Under the pieces are notes generated by a model, which was given only the letters and a program-made list of their open reading frames with translations, did not search any database and was not told the origin of the DNA. A DNA stretch of 64,000 bases, from assembly GCF_038637725.1 (NCBI RefSeq), contig NZ_CP152052.1, forward strand, positions 1,595,501 to 1,659,500, read 5' to 3'. This document shows positions 11,514-20,719 of the stretch, piece after piece. Every line of letters starts with the position of its first letter. Positions within the stretch are counted from its first letter, which is position 1. Origin of the DNA: Psychrobacillus sp. FSL H8-0483 (GTDB lineage Bacteria > Bacillota > Bacilli > Bacillales_A > Planococcaceae). A program made the position numbers and the translations under genes.

Positions 11514-11587
11514 CAGTGGATTAAGCTGTGTTTTATCAGGGGACATATAATTGGTGTGGTCAGTAATTATAAGGAAATAGTTAGTTG

Positions 11588-11700
11588 TCTAAATACCTCG
11601 TAAACTCATCAAAAGTAGCTGTATATAGTATTGAAAATCTAGGTATTTCATATAAATGGTCTTCACGAGAGGCTACCTAATACGCTATCTGCGTCTAAGG
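11588..11700 (-). pseudogene. C-terminal fragment of an unrecognised protein
   Basis: Read on the minus strand, the frame gives REDHLYEIPRFSILY and then TFDEFTRYLDN before a stop at 11588, so it looks like a true protein tail. It is cut off upstream by in-frame stops. I do not recognise the family. It may be the decayed end of the adjacent GH16-like relic or a separate fragment. Confidence 0.3.
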
Positions 11701-11724
11701 TAATTTCCAGTGAACAACAAAGTA

Positions 11725-12010
11725 TTTTTCTCTCATACTTTCAATTATCAAAATATCATTATTTATCTTGATATTTTAGGAGAATAATATTGTAACTCTT
11801 CATTTTTATCCGATGGCCAATCTTGTAAATTCCACTTCTTCCATGAAGATTCATTTTTAAATTCATCTCTCCATATAAGTTTACATTCCTCGCTATTCTT
11901 TGTAGATGCAGTAAGGGCTTTGAGAAAATTGTTTTCGGGCATTATTTGAACAATCTTTTCTTCAATTTTATTTTTGATTCCTCCACTCTCATCCGTTTTA
12001 TTAAGACTCT
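11725..12010 (-). pseudogene. decayed GH16-type beta-glucanase fragment
   Basis: On the minus strand the translation reads ECKLIWRDEF, then WKKWN, then NEELQYYSP. This is the N-terminal signature of family 16 glycosyl hydrolases (laminarinases/lichenases; W-x-DEF ... NELQYY). After a stop and frame change it continues as IKINNDILIIES, which also fits that family (ENV-x-V-x-DG-x-LVIE). No catalytic ExDxxE segment or start codon can be found. It is a degraded remnant in the 800-base gap between aroA and ypiA, genes that are adjacent in B. subtilis. Confidence 0.5.
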
Positions 12011-12228
12011 AGTTGTTCAGACTTGGACTTTTGTTCAATCTATCTACATAATTATTGGTTATAAAAACATTCTAATTCCATAATTAGGAATTTTTCTCAC
12101 TTAAACATTTTGAACAGCTTATAAGTGTGATAAAACTATGAACTCTTGTTCAATGAAATGTTTTTCTCTTGTATGACATGAATCTGTCCTGTACGATAAA
12201 AAGGACACTAGAAGGACAGGTGAATTTA

Positions 12229-13473
12229 TTGAATAAATTACAACCATTTTTGGAAACAATGGAAGAAGGAAATATAGAGAAGCTAAGTGCAATATTGGAT
12301 GTTTTTTTATTAGATGGAAATCCAGATGAGCAATACGAACTCGCGGATTTATTAACACAATATGGTTTTTTACAAGAGGCTTTACAAGTTTTAGAACATT
12401 TGCAATATTTGTTCCCGGAAGAGAATCAGTTAAAAATTGATCAAGCTCAGCTGTACTTAGAATTGGATAAGGAAGATGACGCTTTAGAAATGCTGACAAT
12501 GGTTGAAAAATCAAGTGAAGCATATCCACAAGCGCTACTAACGCTAGCTGATTATTATCAAATGATTGGCCTATATGAAGTTGCTGAACAGAAAATAAAT
12601 GAAGCTATTGCTTTATTGCCATCTGAACCGCTTCTGCTGTATGCAAAAGGAGAACTTTTATTTGAAACAGGTCGATATTTGGAAGCTGCTCGATTAATGG
12701 AGGAACTAGTACCGCATCAAGAAGCGTTGCAAGGTGTCAATTTATCGCTCAAGCTAGCTGAAGTTTATAGTGCCGGAGCAGCATACGAAGAAGCGATCCC
12801 TTATTATACGGAGGCTTTAGAAAAAGAGGTAGCACCTGATGTTTTATTCCATGCAGCCTATGCATCTTTTCAGGTACAGCATTATGAAACAGCTGCAAAA
12901 CATTTAGAAAGTTTATTAGAAATTGATCCGGATTATTTCTCTGGCTATATGTTACTTGCTGAAACGTTTGCAATGCTAGAAAAAAATGAGGAAGCATTAA
13001 AGACAATAACAGATGGAATTGCTCGAGATGAATTTGAGAAAGAATATTATTTATTTGCAGGTAAAATTTCTTTGAAATTGGGTAGAGTGATAGAAGCGGA
13101 ATCATTTTTGCGTGAAGCCATTGCATTGGATCCTGAATATATGGATGCAATTTTCATCCTTTCTTCTCTATTTTCTTCAGAAGAGAAGGATCATGAGTTA
13201 ATCGACCTATATGAAACGTTGAAGCAAGAACATTTTGAATGGTCTTCCATGTATCCATTTTTAGCTGCTGCATACGAGCGTTTAGAATTATATGAAAAAG
13301 CATACGAATTTTATAAGCTAGCATATACTGAACATAAAGAGGATGCTTCATTCTTACAAAAGTACGTCTATTTCCTATTAGAGGAAGGGAAAAGAGACGA
13401 AGCACTTGAAGTAATATCCATATTGCAGATACTTCAGCCAGAAAATAGTGAATGGTTTGACATGTTGGAATAA
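12229..13473 (+). CDS. ypiA: TPR-repeat protein YpiA
   Basis: This cytosolic tetratricopeptide-repeat protein probably acts as a protein-protein scaffold; the function of the B. subtilis homologue is not settled for me. The 414 residues are built of tandem 34-residue helical pairs from about residue 30 to the end, with repeated A-x-x-Y-E-x-A and E-A-L-x-x-L patterns. The open frame begins at 12169. TTG 12229 follows AGGTGA, and GTG 12220 follows GAAGGA, so the start is uncertain by three codons. Position before ypiB-ypiF-qcrABC matches B. subtilis. Confidence 0.85.
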   Translation: MNKLQPFLETMEEGNIEKLSAILDVFLLDGNPDEQYELADLLTQYGFLQEALQVLEHLQYLFPEENQLKIDQAQLYLELDKEDDALEMLTMVEKSSEAYPQALLTLADYYQMIGLYEVAEQKINEAIALLPSEPLLLYAKGELLFETGRYLEAARLMEELVPHQEALQGVNLSLKLAEVYSAGAAYEEAIPYYTEALEKEVAPDVLFHAAYASFQVQHYETAAKHLESLLEIDPDYFSGYMLLAETFAMLEKNEEALKTITDGIARDEFEKEYYLFAGKISLKLGRVIEAESFLREAIALDPEYMDAIFILSSLFSSEEKDHELIDLYETLKQEHFEWSSMYPFLAAAYERLELYEKAYEFYKLAYTEHKEDASFLQKYVYFLLEEGKRDEALEVISILQILQPENSEWFDMLE

Positions 13474-13493
13474 ATAAAGGAAGGAGAGGTTAC

Positions 13494-14045
13494 GTGACTG
13501 CTTCTGTTTCAGTTGGCGAGAAAAAAGAATTTGTTCGTTGGTTTCTAAAAAAGTATCAAATGAAGAGAAGAGAGTGCGTTTGGATTTTGAATTACTTAAT
13601 AAGTCACGAAACACTGTTGAATAACGTCCATTTTGTAGAGGAAGCACATTACTGCCCTAGAGCTATGATAATGTCTGTTACTACTTCCTCGGGCATCCCT
13701 TTTCGATTTTATAAAGGGAGTATTATGACCGCTGATGCGGAAAAGTCTTTTCACGATTTACGTTTGCATCCTGAAGAAGATATGTATATTCAGCTGAACT
13801 TTCAAACACTACCTCCAAGTCCAGAGTATTTGGCGGTACTGGAAGAAAACCCTTTTATGCCAAAATATCTGCATATTAGTGAGAAAGACAAACTTATTGC
13901 CGAGGATATATTAACAGAAAGTCTTCATTCATTTCAGGTAGAGCAATTAAAAAAGCAAATCGATCAAGCAATTGATGAAAATAATAAAGAAAAATTCCTA
14001 GAACTTTCCGATTTATGGAAAAAACTACAGCAAAGAGAAAATTAG
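13494..14045 (+). CDS. ypiB: UPF0302 protein YpiB
   Basis: A conserved Bacilli protein of unknown molecular role. The 183-residue product contains the family core [38 protein letters not shown]-like [13 protein letters not shown] and YIQLNFQ. The C terminus is a charged helix (IDE domain type). The start is GTG, with AAGGAGAGG upstream. It lies 20 bases after ypiA and is probably co-transcribed. Confidence 0.9.
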   Translation: MTASVSVGEKKEFVRWFLKKYQMKRRECVWILNYLISHETLLNNVHFVEEAHYCPRAMIMSVTTSSGIPFRFYKGSIMTADAEKSFHDLRLHPEEDMYIQLNFQTLPPSPEYLAVLEENPFMPKYLHISEKDKLIAEDILTESLHSFQVEQLKKQIDQAIDENNKEKFLELSDLWKKLQQREN

Positions 14046-14056
14046 GAGAGATAGTC

Positions 14057-14503
14057 ATGCATTGGAACGGAAAAGATAGTGCAGTATTTCTAGCACAAAA
14101 AGAATATATAGATACAGCGGTGATTCCGTTAATATTAATCGACGGTTCGGAGCATGGATTTCAATTTGCAGCATCTGCCGCTGATTTTACTTTATCCTTA
14201 GCGAATGTGATTGAAAATCAATTCAAAGGAAGGATTGTTTTATTTCCTTCCTTTTCTTATACAAGAAGTCAGGACAAGCAACTAGTGATGAAAATTTGGA
14301 AAGATGAGATAAATCAAGTAGGATTTAAGCATATATTTTTCGTTACATCTGATAGAGATTGGAGTACAATGGGTGAGGCAGAAAATGTGATTTGGACACC
14401 ATCCGTGCCACTCGACTCTATGGATCAAAAAATGAGGAATTCTGTCTTAGAAGACCAACTCCGACAACTCATTCCGATATTTGCGACAAAATGGGCAAAA
14501 TAG
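14057..14503 (+). CDS. ypiF: DUF2487 protein YpiF
   Basis: A conserved Bacillales protein encoded just before the bc complex; its function is unknown. The 148-residue protein reads MHWNGKDSAVFL and later HIFFVTSDRDW, the best-conserved part of the family. The frame is open from 14015, inside ypiB, but AGGAGAG at 14045-14051 supports ATG 14057. It overlaps no coding sequence and lies 11 bases after ypiB. Confidence 0.88.
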   Translation: MHWNGKDSAVFLAQKEYIDTAVIPLILIDGSEHGFQFAASAADFTLSLANVIENQFKGRIVLFPSFSYTRSQDKQLVMKIWKDEINQVGFKHIFFVTSDRDWSTMGEAENVIWTPSVPLDSMDQKMRNSVLEDQLRQLIPIFATKWAK

Positions 14504-14555
14504 TGACATTTTCAATCATTTGTTCACAAAGTTCATAATTCGCGTCATTGGAATA

Positions 14556-14584
14556 TTGACCTTCTATTTTAGTTGATATATTAT
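14556..14584 (+). promoter_or_regulatory. likely sigma-A promoter of qcrABC
   Basis: TTGACC (14556-14561) and TATTAT (14579-14584) are separated by 17 bases, about 75 bases before qcrA. Confidence 0.55.
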
Positions 14585-14658
14585 GTATATGTCCTAGTAT
14601 TATTATTTCAAGCAAGTATGTCCATTGGACTGACCTTTAAGTAAGAGGGGGGAAAAGG

Positions 14659-15162
14659 ATGAGTAACAATAAAGTATCGAGACGTCAATTTCTAAGTTAT
14701 ACCTTAACTGGTGTTGGCGGATTCATGGCTGCAGGAATGCTTATGCCTATGGTACGTTTTGCAGTTGATCCTATATTGCAAAAAAAAGAAGGCGGAGATT
14801 TCGTACTAACTGAAAAGAAAGTTGCAGATATTACGGATGTTCCAGTACGTGTAGACTTCACTTATGAACAGGTGGATGCATGGTACAAGTCTGATGTAAC
14901 AAATTCTGCATGGGTTTACAAAGAAGGAGATAGTATTATTGCTCTTTCACCAGTATGTAAGCATCTAGGTTGTACCGTAAACTGGGAAGGTGACCCAGCG
15001 CACAAAAATCAATTCTTCTGCCCATGTCATGGTGGTCGCTATGAGAAAACCGGAAAGAATGTTCCAAAAACACCACCTCTAGGTCCGTTGGATCAATTTG
15101 AAGTTCGTGAAAATGACGGTTTCTTAGAAATTGGAAAAGCTATACCTAACACATTAGTTTAA
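14659..15162 (+). CDS. qcrA: menaquinol:cytochrome c reductase Rieske iron-sulfur subunit
   Basis: QcrA is the 2Fe-2S subunit of the bc complex, taking electrons from menaquinol. The 167-residue protein has an N-terminal SRRQF segment followed by a hydrophobic anchor, a Tat-like twin-Arg (RRQF) start. The cluster ligands are Cys100 and His102 (CKHLGC) and Cys121 and His124 (CPCHGG), with Cys105-Cys123 forming the disulfide. SD AGAGGGGGG precedes the ATG. It is the first gene of qcrABC. Confidence 0.97.
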   Translation: MSNNKVSRRQFLSYTLTGVGGFMAAGMLMPMVRFAVDPILQKKEGGDFVLTEKKVADITDVPVRVDFTYEQVDAWYKSDVTNSAWVYKEGDSIIALSPVCKHLGCTVNWEGDPAHKNQFFCPCHGGRYEKTGKNVPKTPPLGPLDQFEVRENDGFLEIGKAIPNTLV

Positions 15163-15183
15163 AAGTAAGGGGGTACGACATCA

Positions 15184-15858
15184 GTGCTTAATAAAATCTA
15201 TGATTGGGTGGATGAACGTCTAGATATTACTCCTATTTGGCGTGATATTGCAGACCACGAAGTACCAGAACACGTAAACCCTGCACACCATTTCTCTGCA
15301 TTTGTTTATTGTTTCGGAGGACTAACATTCTTCATTACTGTAATTCAAATTTTATCTGGTATGTTTTTAACAATGTACTATGTACCAGATATTGAAAATG
15401 CTTGGGAATCTGTTTACTACCTTCAAAATGAAGTAGCATTCGGTGAAATCGTGCGTGGGATGCATCACTGGGGAGCGTCTCTTGTTATCGTTATGATGTT
15501 CTTACATACATTACGTGTATTCTTTACTGGTTCTTATAAAAAACCTCGTGAACTAAACTGGATGGTTGGAGTATTAATCTTCGCTGTTATGCTAGGTTTA
15601 GGATTTACAGGTTACTTACTTCCTTGGGACATGAAAGCATTGTTCGCAACGAAAGTAGGTATTGAAATTGCAGCATCTGTTCCATTTATTGGTGGAATAA
15701 TTAAAACACTTTTAGCTGGTGATGAAACAATCATCGGTGCTCAAACATTAACAAGATTCTTTGCGATTCATGTGTTCTTCTTGCCAGCTGCACTGTTTGC
15801 ATTACTAGCAGCTCACTTTATCATGATTCGTCGTCAAGGTATTTCTGGACCACTATAA
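15184..15858 (+). CDS. qcrB: menaquinol:cytochrome c reductase cytochrome b subunit
   Basis: QcrB is the b6-type cytochrome b with four transmembrane helices. It carries two b hemes plus the extra covalently bound heme typical of Bacillus and b6f complexes. The 224-residue protein has paired heme His residues in GMHHWGASL and LHTLRVFF on helix B, and FFAIHVFFL and AAHFIMIRRQG on helix D. The GTG start follows AAGGGGG. It works with QcrA and QcrC in the membrane. Confidence 0.97.
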   Translation: MLNKIYDWVDERLDITPIWRDIADHEVPEHVNPAHHFSAFVYCFGGLTFFITVIQILSGMFLTMYYVPDIENAWESVYYLQNEVAFGEIVRGMHHWGASLVIVMMFLHTLRVFFTGSYKKPRELNWMVGVLIFAVMLGLGFTGYLLPWDMKALFATKVGIEIAASVPFIGGIIKTLLAGDETIIGAQTLTRFFAIHVFFLPAALFALLAAHFIMIRRQGISGPL

Positions 15859-15899
15859 TGGGTAAGTGGTACAGATAATTCTTACAAGGAGGGGACATT

Positions 15900-16679
15900 A
15901 TGCATCGCGGTAAAGGTATGAAATTTGTTGGTGACTCACGTATTACAGATCCAGCTAGCAGACCAAAGAAAACTCCGAAAGACTATTCTGAGTATCCTGG
16001 TAAAACAGAAGCTTTCTGGCCTGATTTTTTATTGAAAGAATGGTTAGTCGGTGCTGTTTTCTTAGTTGGTTATCTAGTTTTAACTGTTGCACATCCGTCA
16101 CCACTTGAACGTCCAGCTGATCCAGCGGACACAGGCTATATTCCAGTACCTGACTGGTATTTCTTATTCTTATACCAGTTATTAAAGTATGAGTTTGCTT
16201 CAGGTCCTTATAACGTTATTGGAGCTATCATTATTCCAGGTTTAGCATTTGGTGCACTTTTATTAGTACCATTCCTAGACACTAGTAAGGAAAGACGTCC
16301 ATGGAAACGTCCTTTACCAACTGGCTTTATGTTGCTAGCACTAGCTGCAATGATTTTCTTAACATGGGAATCAGTTGTAAACCATGACTGGGAAGCTGCT
16401 GCAGAATACGGTAAAATAAAAGAAGAGGTTTCAGTTGAATTTGATGAAACTTCGGAAGGCTATCAGCTATATCAAGCCTCGTCTTGTATTGGCTGTCACG
16501 GTAACGCATTTGAAGGTGGTATAGGTTTACCGTTAGTAGGCTTAGAGTTAACTGCTGACGAAATCGTTAATATTGCCCATGAGGGTCGTGGTGGTATGCC
16601 AGGTGGTACTTACCAAGGTACTGAAGAAGAACTTCACAAGCTTGCAGAGTTTATTACAACTTTACAGCCAGCAGAATAA
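15900..16679 (+). CDS. qcrC: menaquinol:cytochrome c reductase subunit IV/cytochrome c fusion
   Basis: This 259-residue subunit fuses a subunit IV-like part to an exported cytochrome c domain, the arrangement known for Bacillus. The subunit IV part has three membrane segments (residues about 45-62, 105-125 and 140-157) and the PDWYFLFLYQLLKYEF motif. The heme c site CIGCH is at 196-200 and the likely Met ligand is in GGMPGG near 231. AGGAGGGG precedes the ATG. A terminator follows directly, ending the operon. Confidence 0.97.
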   Translation: MHRGKGMKFVGDSRITDPASRPKKTPKDYSEYPGKTEAFWPDFLLKEWLVGAVFLVGYLVLTVAHPSPLERPADPADTGYIPVPDWYFLFLYQLLKYEFASGPYNVIGAIIIPGLAFGALLLVPFLDTSKERRPWKRPLPTGFMLLALAAMIFLTWESVVNHDWEAAAEYGKIKEEVSVEFDETSEGYQLYQASSCIGCHGNAFEGGIGLPLVGLELTADEIVNIAHEGRGGMPGGTYQGTEEELHKLAEFITTLQPAE

Positions 16680-16683
16680 CTTT

Positions 16684-16720
16684 TAAAAAAAGAGAGTCAG
16701 GAAACTGGCTCTCTTTTTTT
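16684..16720 (+). terminator. terminator after qcrC
   Basis: AGAGAGTCAG pairs with CTGGCTCTCT (one G-U), with loop GAAA, followed by a long T run. Confidence 0.9.
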
Positions 16721-16742
16721 ACTATTATGAAGGAGCGTATAC

Positions 16743-17339
16743 ATGAAAGACATGATAACGTATTTGAAATTAGTGCTCTTTAATAAATCCTTTATGTGGT
16801 TATTATTCTTTGTTAACTTAGTGGGCACAATTTATGGCTACATTTGGTATGAAGGACAATTGTCCGTGACGGAGTCTAAATTTCTTCTATTTGTTCCGGA
16901 TAGTCCAACAGCAAGTTTATTTTTTACCATCGCATTATTTGGTTGGCTTTTAAAACAAAATTGGAAGTTGATTGAGGCACTTGCATTAATTACGTTGGTA
17001 AAATACGGATTATGGGCAGTTGTCATGAATATCTGGATGTATATTGAAAATGACTATCTTGGTTGGATCGGCTGGATGCTCGTTGCTTCCCACTTTGCAA
17101 TGGCACTGCAAGCTGTGTTATATATTCCTTTTTATCGATTTACTTGGGTGCATATATGTATAGCCTCTGTATGGACATTGCATAATGATGTCATTGACTA
17201 TGTGTTTGGACAAATGCCTGTTTATCGAAGTCTGGACCAATATGCGGCTAATATTGGCTATTTCACGTTTTGGTTATCCATAGCATGTATTGGTCTTGCT
17301 ATTATCGTTTATCAAAAAAGCATAAAGCGAATTAGTTGA
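16743..17339 (+). CDS. ypjA: DUF1405 membrane protein YpjA
   Basis: An integral membrane protein of unknown role, encoded after the bc complex as in B. subtilis. The 198 residues form about six transmembrane segments, with family features GTIYGYIWYEGQL and FVPDSPTASLFF. Charged residues are few. The ATG follows AAGGAGCG. No domain suggests a catalytic function. It lies after the qcr terminator and so may have its own promoter or rely on read-through. Confidence 0.88.
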   Translation: MKDMITYLKLVLFNKSFMWLLFFVNLVGTIYGYIWYEGQLSVTESKFLLFVPDSPTASLFFTIALFGWLLKQNWKLIEALALITLVKYGLWAVVMNIWMYIENDYLGWIGWMLVASHFAMALQAVLYIPFYRFTWVHICIASVWTLHNDVIDYVFGQMPVYRSLDQYAANIGYFTFWLSIACIGLAIIVYQKSIKRIS

Positions 17340-17396
17340 TTGCTCGTCCATTACCTATTAAAATAATAAGTATAGATTGAGAGGGGGAAATAACTG

Positions 17397-18077
17397 ATGA
17401 TGACTTATATCGTATATTTTGCAGTAATTCTGTTATTGCCGATATATGCACAAATGAAAGTGAAAAGTACGTATAAAAAATATTCTAAAGTTAGATCTAC
17501 TTCTGGTATGACTGGTGCACATGTGGCTAGATCTATTTTAGATGCAAATGGATTATACGACGTGAAAGTAGTTGAAAGTCGTGGATTCTTAAGTGACCAT
17601 TACAATCCTATGACTAAAATTGTAGCATTGTCTTCTCATAACTATCATGAGGCATCCGTGGCTGGAGCAGCGATTGCAGCCCATGAGGTCGGCCATGCTA
17701 TTCAACATAAAGAGGCTTATTCTTTCCTAACATTAAGACATAAGCTAGTTCCTGTTGCTAATATTTCTTCCAACGCTTCATGGATTTTCATAATGATAGG
17801 TATGCTAGCAAGTTTTTCTAATTTGTTATTAGTAGGGATTGTTCTTCTTGCAGCAGGTGTTTTGTTCCAAATTGTAACACTTCCTGTCGAGTTTAATGCT
17901 TCTAATCGTGCCATGGATCAAATGGTGTCTTTAGGTGTTATCCGTAATGAAGAAGAACCTCATGCGAAAAAAGTATTAAATGCAGCTGCGTTAACATATG
18001 TTGCTGCAGCAGCAGTTGCAGTTCTTGAGCTCGTACGTTTAATATTAATCTACACAGGTATGACAAGAGACGAATAG
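17397..18077 (+). CDS. zinc metallopeptidase, YugP family
   Basis: A membrane-embedded putative neutral zinc peptidase (YugP/DUF2268-like family). The 226-residue protein has an N-terminal membrane segment, the zinc motif HEVGH in AAHEVGHAIQHKEAY at about residue 97, a helical hairpin at about 125-160 and a final membrane segment. LPVEFNASNRA is typical of the family. In B. subtilis this slot holds ypjB, so this is a local replacement. Start ATG 17397 has GAGGGGG upstream; ATG 17400 is equally possible. Confidence 0.88.
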   Translation: MMTYIVYFAVILLLPIYAQMKVKSTYKKYSKVRSTSGMTGAHVARSILDANGLYDVKVVESRGFLSDHYNPMTKIVALSSHNYHEASVAGAAIAAHEVGHAIQHKEAYSFLTLRHKLVPVANISSNASWIFIMIGMLASFSNLLLVGIVLLAAGVLFQIVTLPVEFNASNRAMDQMVSLGVIRNEEEPHAKKVLNAAALTYVAAAAVAVLELVRLILIYTGMTRDE

Positions 18078-18083
18078 AATATT

Positions 18084-18131
18084 TGAAAAGGATTGTCCCG
18101 TCAAATTTGACGAGGGACAATCCTTTTTTAA
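18084..18131. terminator. bidirectional terminator between convergent genes
   Basis: AAAAGGATTGTCCC pairs with the matching GGGACAATCCTTTT around a TCAAATTTGACG loop stem. It has T runs in both directions, serving the yugP-like gene and minus-strand ypjC. Confidence 0.9.
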
Positions 18132-18199
18132 AGATAGGCTCTGTTAAACGAACATGTTGATACTTACCAAAAATCGCCTCACATGCCTTTGGGCTTTTC

Positions 18200-19069
18200 T
18201 CAGTCTAGAGGTCGTTTTTCATCGTCCAGCGTAAATCCTTCGCCCATTACATCGTTTGTTTCAGTAACAGAAACGAATGCATGAGGATCCACAGCTGTAA
18301 TAATTGATTTTAAGCGAACAATTTCATTTTTGCCTATGACACAATATAAAATTTCTCGCTCTTTTTTCGTATAATGGCCGTAACCTCTTAAAACTGTTAC
18401 ACCGCGTTCCATTTCGTTCGTGATTCGGTTAGCAATTGCGTCTTGATGTTCAGAAATAATAAAAGCACCACGAGCAGCATATCCGCCTTCTTGCACAAAA
18501 TCAATGACTCTTGCTCCAACGAACACTGCAACAAGTGTATACATCATGGAACGAATATCTAAGAAGGTGAGCCAAGAAAGTAAAATGATTACGGCGTCAA
18601 ATATGAACATGGTTTTTCCCATGCTCCATCCAAGATACTTCTGAGCGAGTCTAGCAATGATGTCTACTCCACCTGTAGTACCTCCTGCGCGGAAAATTAT
18701 ACCGAGTCCTGTACCAATGAATACACCTGCAAATAACGATGCTAGAAATAGGTCGTCATTTAATCCTATTTGTATTTCATACGTTTGAAATATTTTAAGG
18801 AATACAGATACTGCAATTGTTCCAATTATTGTATAGTAAAATACTTTACGTCCAAGTAGTTTCCATCCAATGATAAACATAGGTATATTAAGTAATAAGT
18901 TCATTAAAGCTACATCCCAATGAAATACGAAGTATAGTATCAATGTAATTCCAGAAAATCCACCTTCACCAAGTGCATTTTGCATATTGAAATGTACAAA
19001 TCCAAAGCTAAATATCGCAGATCCAATAATAATCATGATAATATTTTTTAATTTTAATCCAAGACCCAT
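18200..19069 (-). CDS. ypjC: YitT-family membrane protein YpjC
   Basis: The 289-residue protein has five to six transmembrane helices (residues about 8-175), with FRAGGTTGGVDIIARL, the YitT/DUF161 signature. A C-terminal cytoplasmic DUF2179 domain (about 220-275) contains TVLRGYGHYT and the Asp-Pro-His end VDPHAFVSV. The substrate is unknown. It is the only minus-strand gene in this core block, as in related genomes. GAGGTG upstream fits the ATG. Confidence 0.9.
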   Translation of the reverse strand: MGLGLKLKNIIMIIIGSAIFSFGFVHFNMQNALGEGGFSGITLILYFVFHWDVALMNLLLNIPMFIIGWKLLGRKVFYYTIIGTIAVSVFLKIFQTYEIQIGLNDDLFLASLFAGVFIGTGLGIIFRAGGTTGGVDIIARLAQKYLGWSMGKTMFIFDAVIILLSWLTFLDIRSMMYTLVAVFVGARVIDFVQEGGYAARGAFIISEHQDAIANRITNEMERGVTVLRGYGHYTKKEREILYCVIGKNEIVRLKSIITAVDPHAFVSVTETNDVMGEGFTLDDEKRPLD

Positions 19070-19174
19070 TGTTTCACCTCTTTTAATAATACATACTTAA
19101 TGTATTATCGATTATTTTATTGATTTTGACAACTACAGGTGATATTTATTACGATGAGAGAAGGAGAGTGAAGA

Positions 19175-19510
19175 ATGATGAAAGAAAAGAAGACGTTATA
19201 TGCGCTTCAAAATGAAGTGGATTCATACATAAACCAGTTTAAAGAGGGATACTTTCCTCCAATGGAACTTTTGGCAAGGTTAACAGAAGAGTTAGGAGAG
19301 CTTTCTAGAGAGGTACAACATAAGTACGGAACGAAGAAAAAGAAGGAGACAGAAGTCGACAAAGAACTTGCCGATGAAATGGGAGATTTCTTTTTTGTAT
19401 TAATTTGTATGGCTAATGCAGAAGGAATTGATTTGCAAGATTCTCTTCAAAGTGTATTACATAAATACAATACTCGGGATAAAGATCGTTGGACTAAAAA
19501 GGAGGACTAA
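19175..19510 (+). CDS. ypjD: MazG-like nucleotide pyrophosphohydrolase YpjD
   Basis: A small all-helical NTP pyrophosphohydrolase probably cleaning up non-canonical nucleotides. The 111-residue protein has the MazG metal-binding pattern EELGELSRE (about 43-51) and the second acidic motif KELADEMGDFFF (about 71-82). AAGGAGAG precedes the ATG. The stop overlaps the dapB start by one base, so the two are coupled. Confidence 0.92.
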   Translation: MMKEKKTLYALQNEVDSYINQFKEGYFPPMELLARLTEELGELSREVQHKYGTKKKKETEVDKELADEMGDFFFVLICMANAEGIDLQDSLQSVLHKYNTRDKDRWTKKED

Positions 19511-20289
19511 TGATGGTTATTAAAGTTGCAGTGGCAGGACCAAGAGGAAGAATGGGAAGAGAAGCAATAGATACTATTCTTAAAAACCCTGAATTTCGTT
19601 TAGTAAGTGTGTTAGACACTAAAAAAGATCTAGTCTATTTAGGAGAAAGCGTCTCTGTATTTACTTCGTTAAAAGAATTAATTGAGCAAACAGAACCGGA
19701 TGTATTAGTAGACTTAACGGTTCCTTCAAGCGTTTTCGATCATGCTATGACGGCTTTAGAGTATGGAGTAAGACCTGTTATTGGCACAACGGGCTTTACT
19801 GAATTACAATTAGATGAAATAAGCAACAAAGTAAAAGAGAAACAGATTGGTTGTATAATTGCTCCAAATTTCTCTATAGGTGCTGTTCTTATGATGAAAT
19901 TTGCACAAACGGCAGCTAAGTACTTACCAAATGTAGAGATAATTGAAATGCATCATGATCAAAAAGTGGATGCTCCTTCAGGTACAGCAATGAAAACAGC
20001 ACAAATGATTCAAGCTGTAAGAGAGAATGTGGAACAAGGACATCCAGAGGAAGAGGAAATAGTAGAAGGGGCACGAGGGGCAAACATAGAAGGCCTGCAT
20101 ATACATAGTGTTCGTTTACCTGGATTAGTCGCACATCAACAAGTTTTACTTGGTGGGGAAGGACAACTACTCACATTACGTCACGATTCGTTTAACCGCT
20201 CATCGTTCATGTCAGGTATCGTTTTATCAATTAATGAAATAATGAAGCGAAATACGCTAATTTACGGTTTAGAAGACATTATTTTATAG
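19510..20289 (+). CDS. dapB: 4-hydroxy-tetrahydrodipicolinate reductase
   Basis: The NAD(P)H-dependent reductase acts in the diaminopimelate/lysine pathway; the product also feeds dipicolinate in spores. The 259-residue protein begins with [14 protein letters not shown]. It shows the substrate-site segment [15 protein letters not shown] with catalytic His and Lys, and [14 protein letters not shown]. It is translationally coupled to ypjD and followed by mgsA. Confidence 0.97.
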   Translation: MMVIKVAVAGPRGRMGREAIDTILKNPEFRLVSVLDTKKDLVYLGESVSVFTSLKELIEQTEPDVLVDLTVPSSVFDHAMTALEYGVRPVIGTTGFTELQLDEISNKVKEKQIGCIIAPNFSIGAVLMMKFAQTAAKYLPNVEIIEMHHDQKVDAPSGTAMKTAQMIQAVRENVEQGHPEEEEIVEGARGANIEGLHIHSVRLPGLVAHQQVLLGGEGQLLTLRHDSFNRSSFMSGIVLSINEIMKRNTLIYGLEDIIL

Positions 20290-20299
20290 GGGTGACAAC

Positions 20300-20707
20300 A
20301 TGAGAATCGCATTAGTTGCACATGACAAGAAAAAAGAAGATTTAATTCAATTTGTAACTGCATATAAAAATATATTAGAAGAACATGAATTGTTTGCTAC
20401 AGGAACGACTGGAACGCGTATTATGAGTGAGGTAGGATTAACGGTATTTAGATATAAGTCAGGGCCTCTCGGTGGCGACCAGCAAATTGGGTCCGCTATT
20501 GCTAATAATGAAATGGATATGGTTATTTTTTTCCGAGATCCACTTACTGCGCAACCACATGAGCCAGACGTTTCTGCTTTAATTCGACTTTGTGATGTGT
20601 ATCAAATTCCACTCGCGACGAATATGGGAACCGCAGAAATATTATTAAAAGGGATAGAAGAAGGCTTTTTAGATTGGCGATTGTTAGAAGAAAGACGTTC
20701 ACGTTAA
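20300..20707 (+). CDS. mgsA: methylglyoxal synthase
   Basis: The enzyme converts dihydroxyacetone phosphate to methylglyoxal and phosphate. The 135-residue protein has LVAHDKKK at the start, ATGTTGTRI for phosphate binding, [11 protein letters not shown] with the catalytic Asp, and [14 protein letters not shown]. In B. subtilis bshB1 follows; here bshA follows 13 bases later. Confidence 0.97.
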   Translation: MRIALVAHDKKKEDLIQFVTAYKNILEEHELFATGTTGTRIMSEVGLTVFRYKSGPLGGDQQIGSAIANNEMDMVIFFRDPLTAQPHEPDVSALIRLCDVYQIPLATNMGTAEILLKGIEEGFLDWRLLEERRSR

Positions 20708-20719
20708 GGAAGTGAAGTT

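Noticed and set aside
11420-11720. Possible T-box or other riboswitch downstream of aroA
   Set aside because: The only clear structure is the aroA terminator; no conserved T-box core was found.
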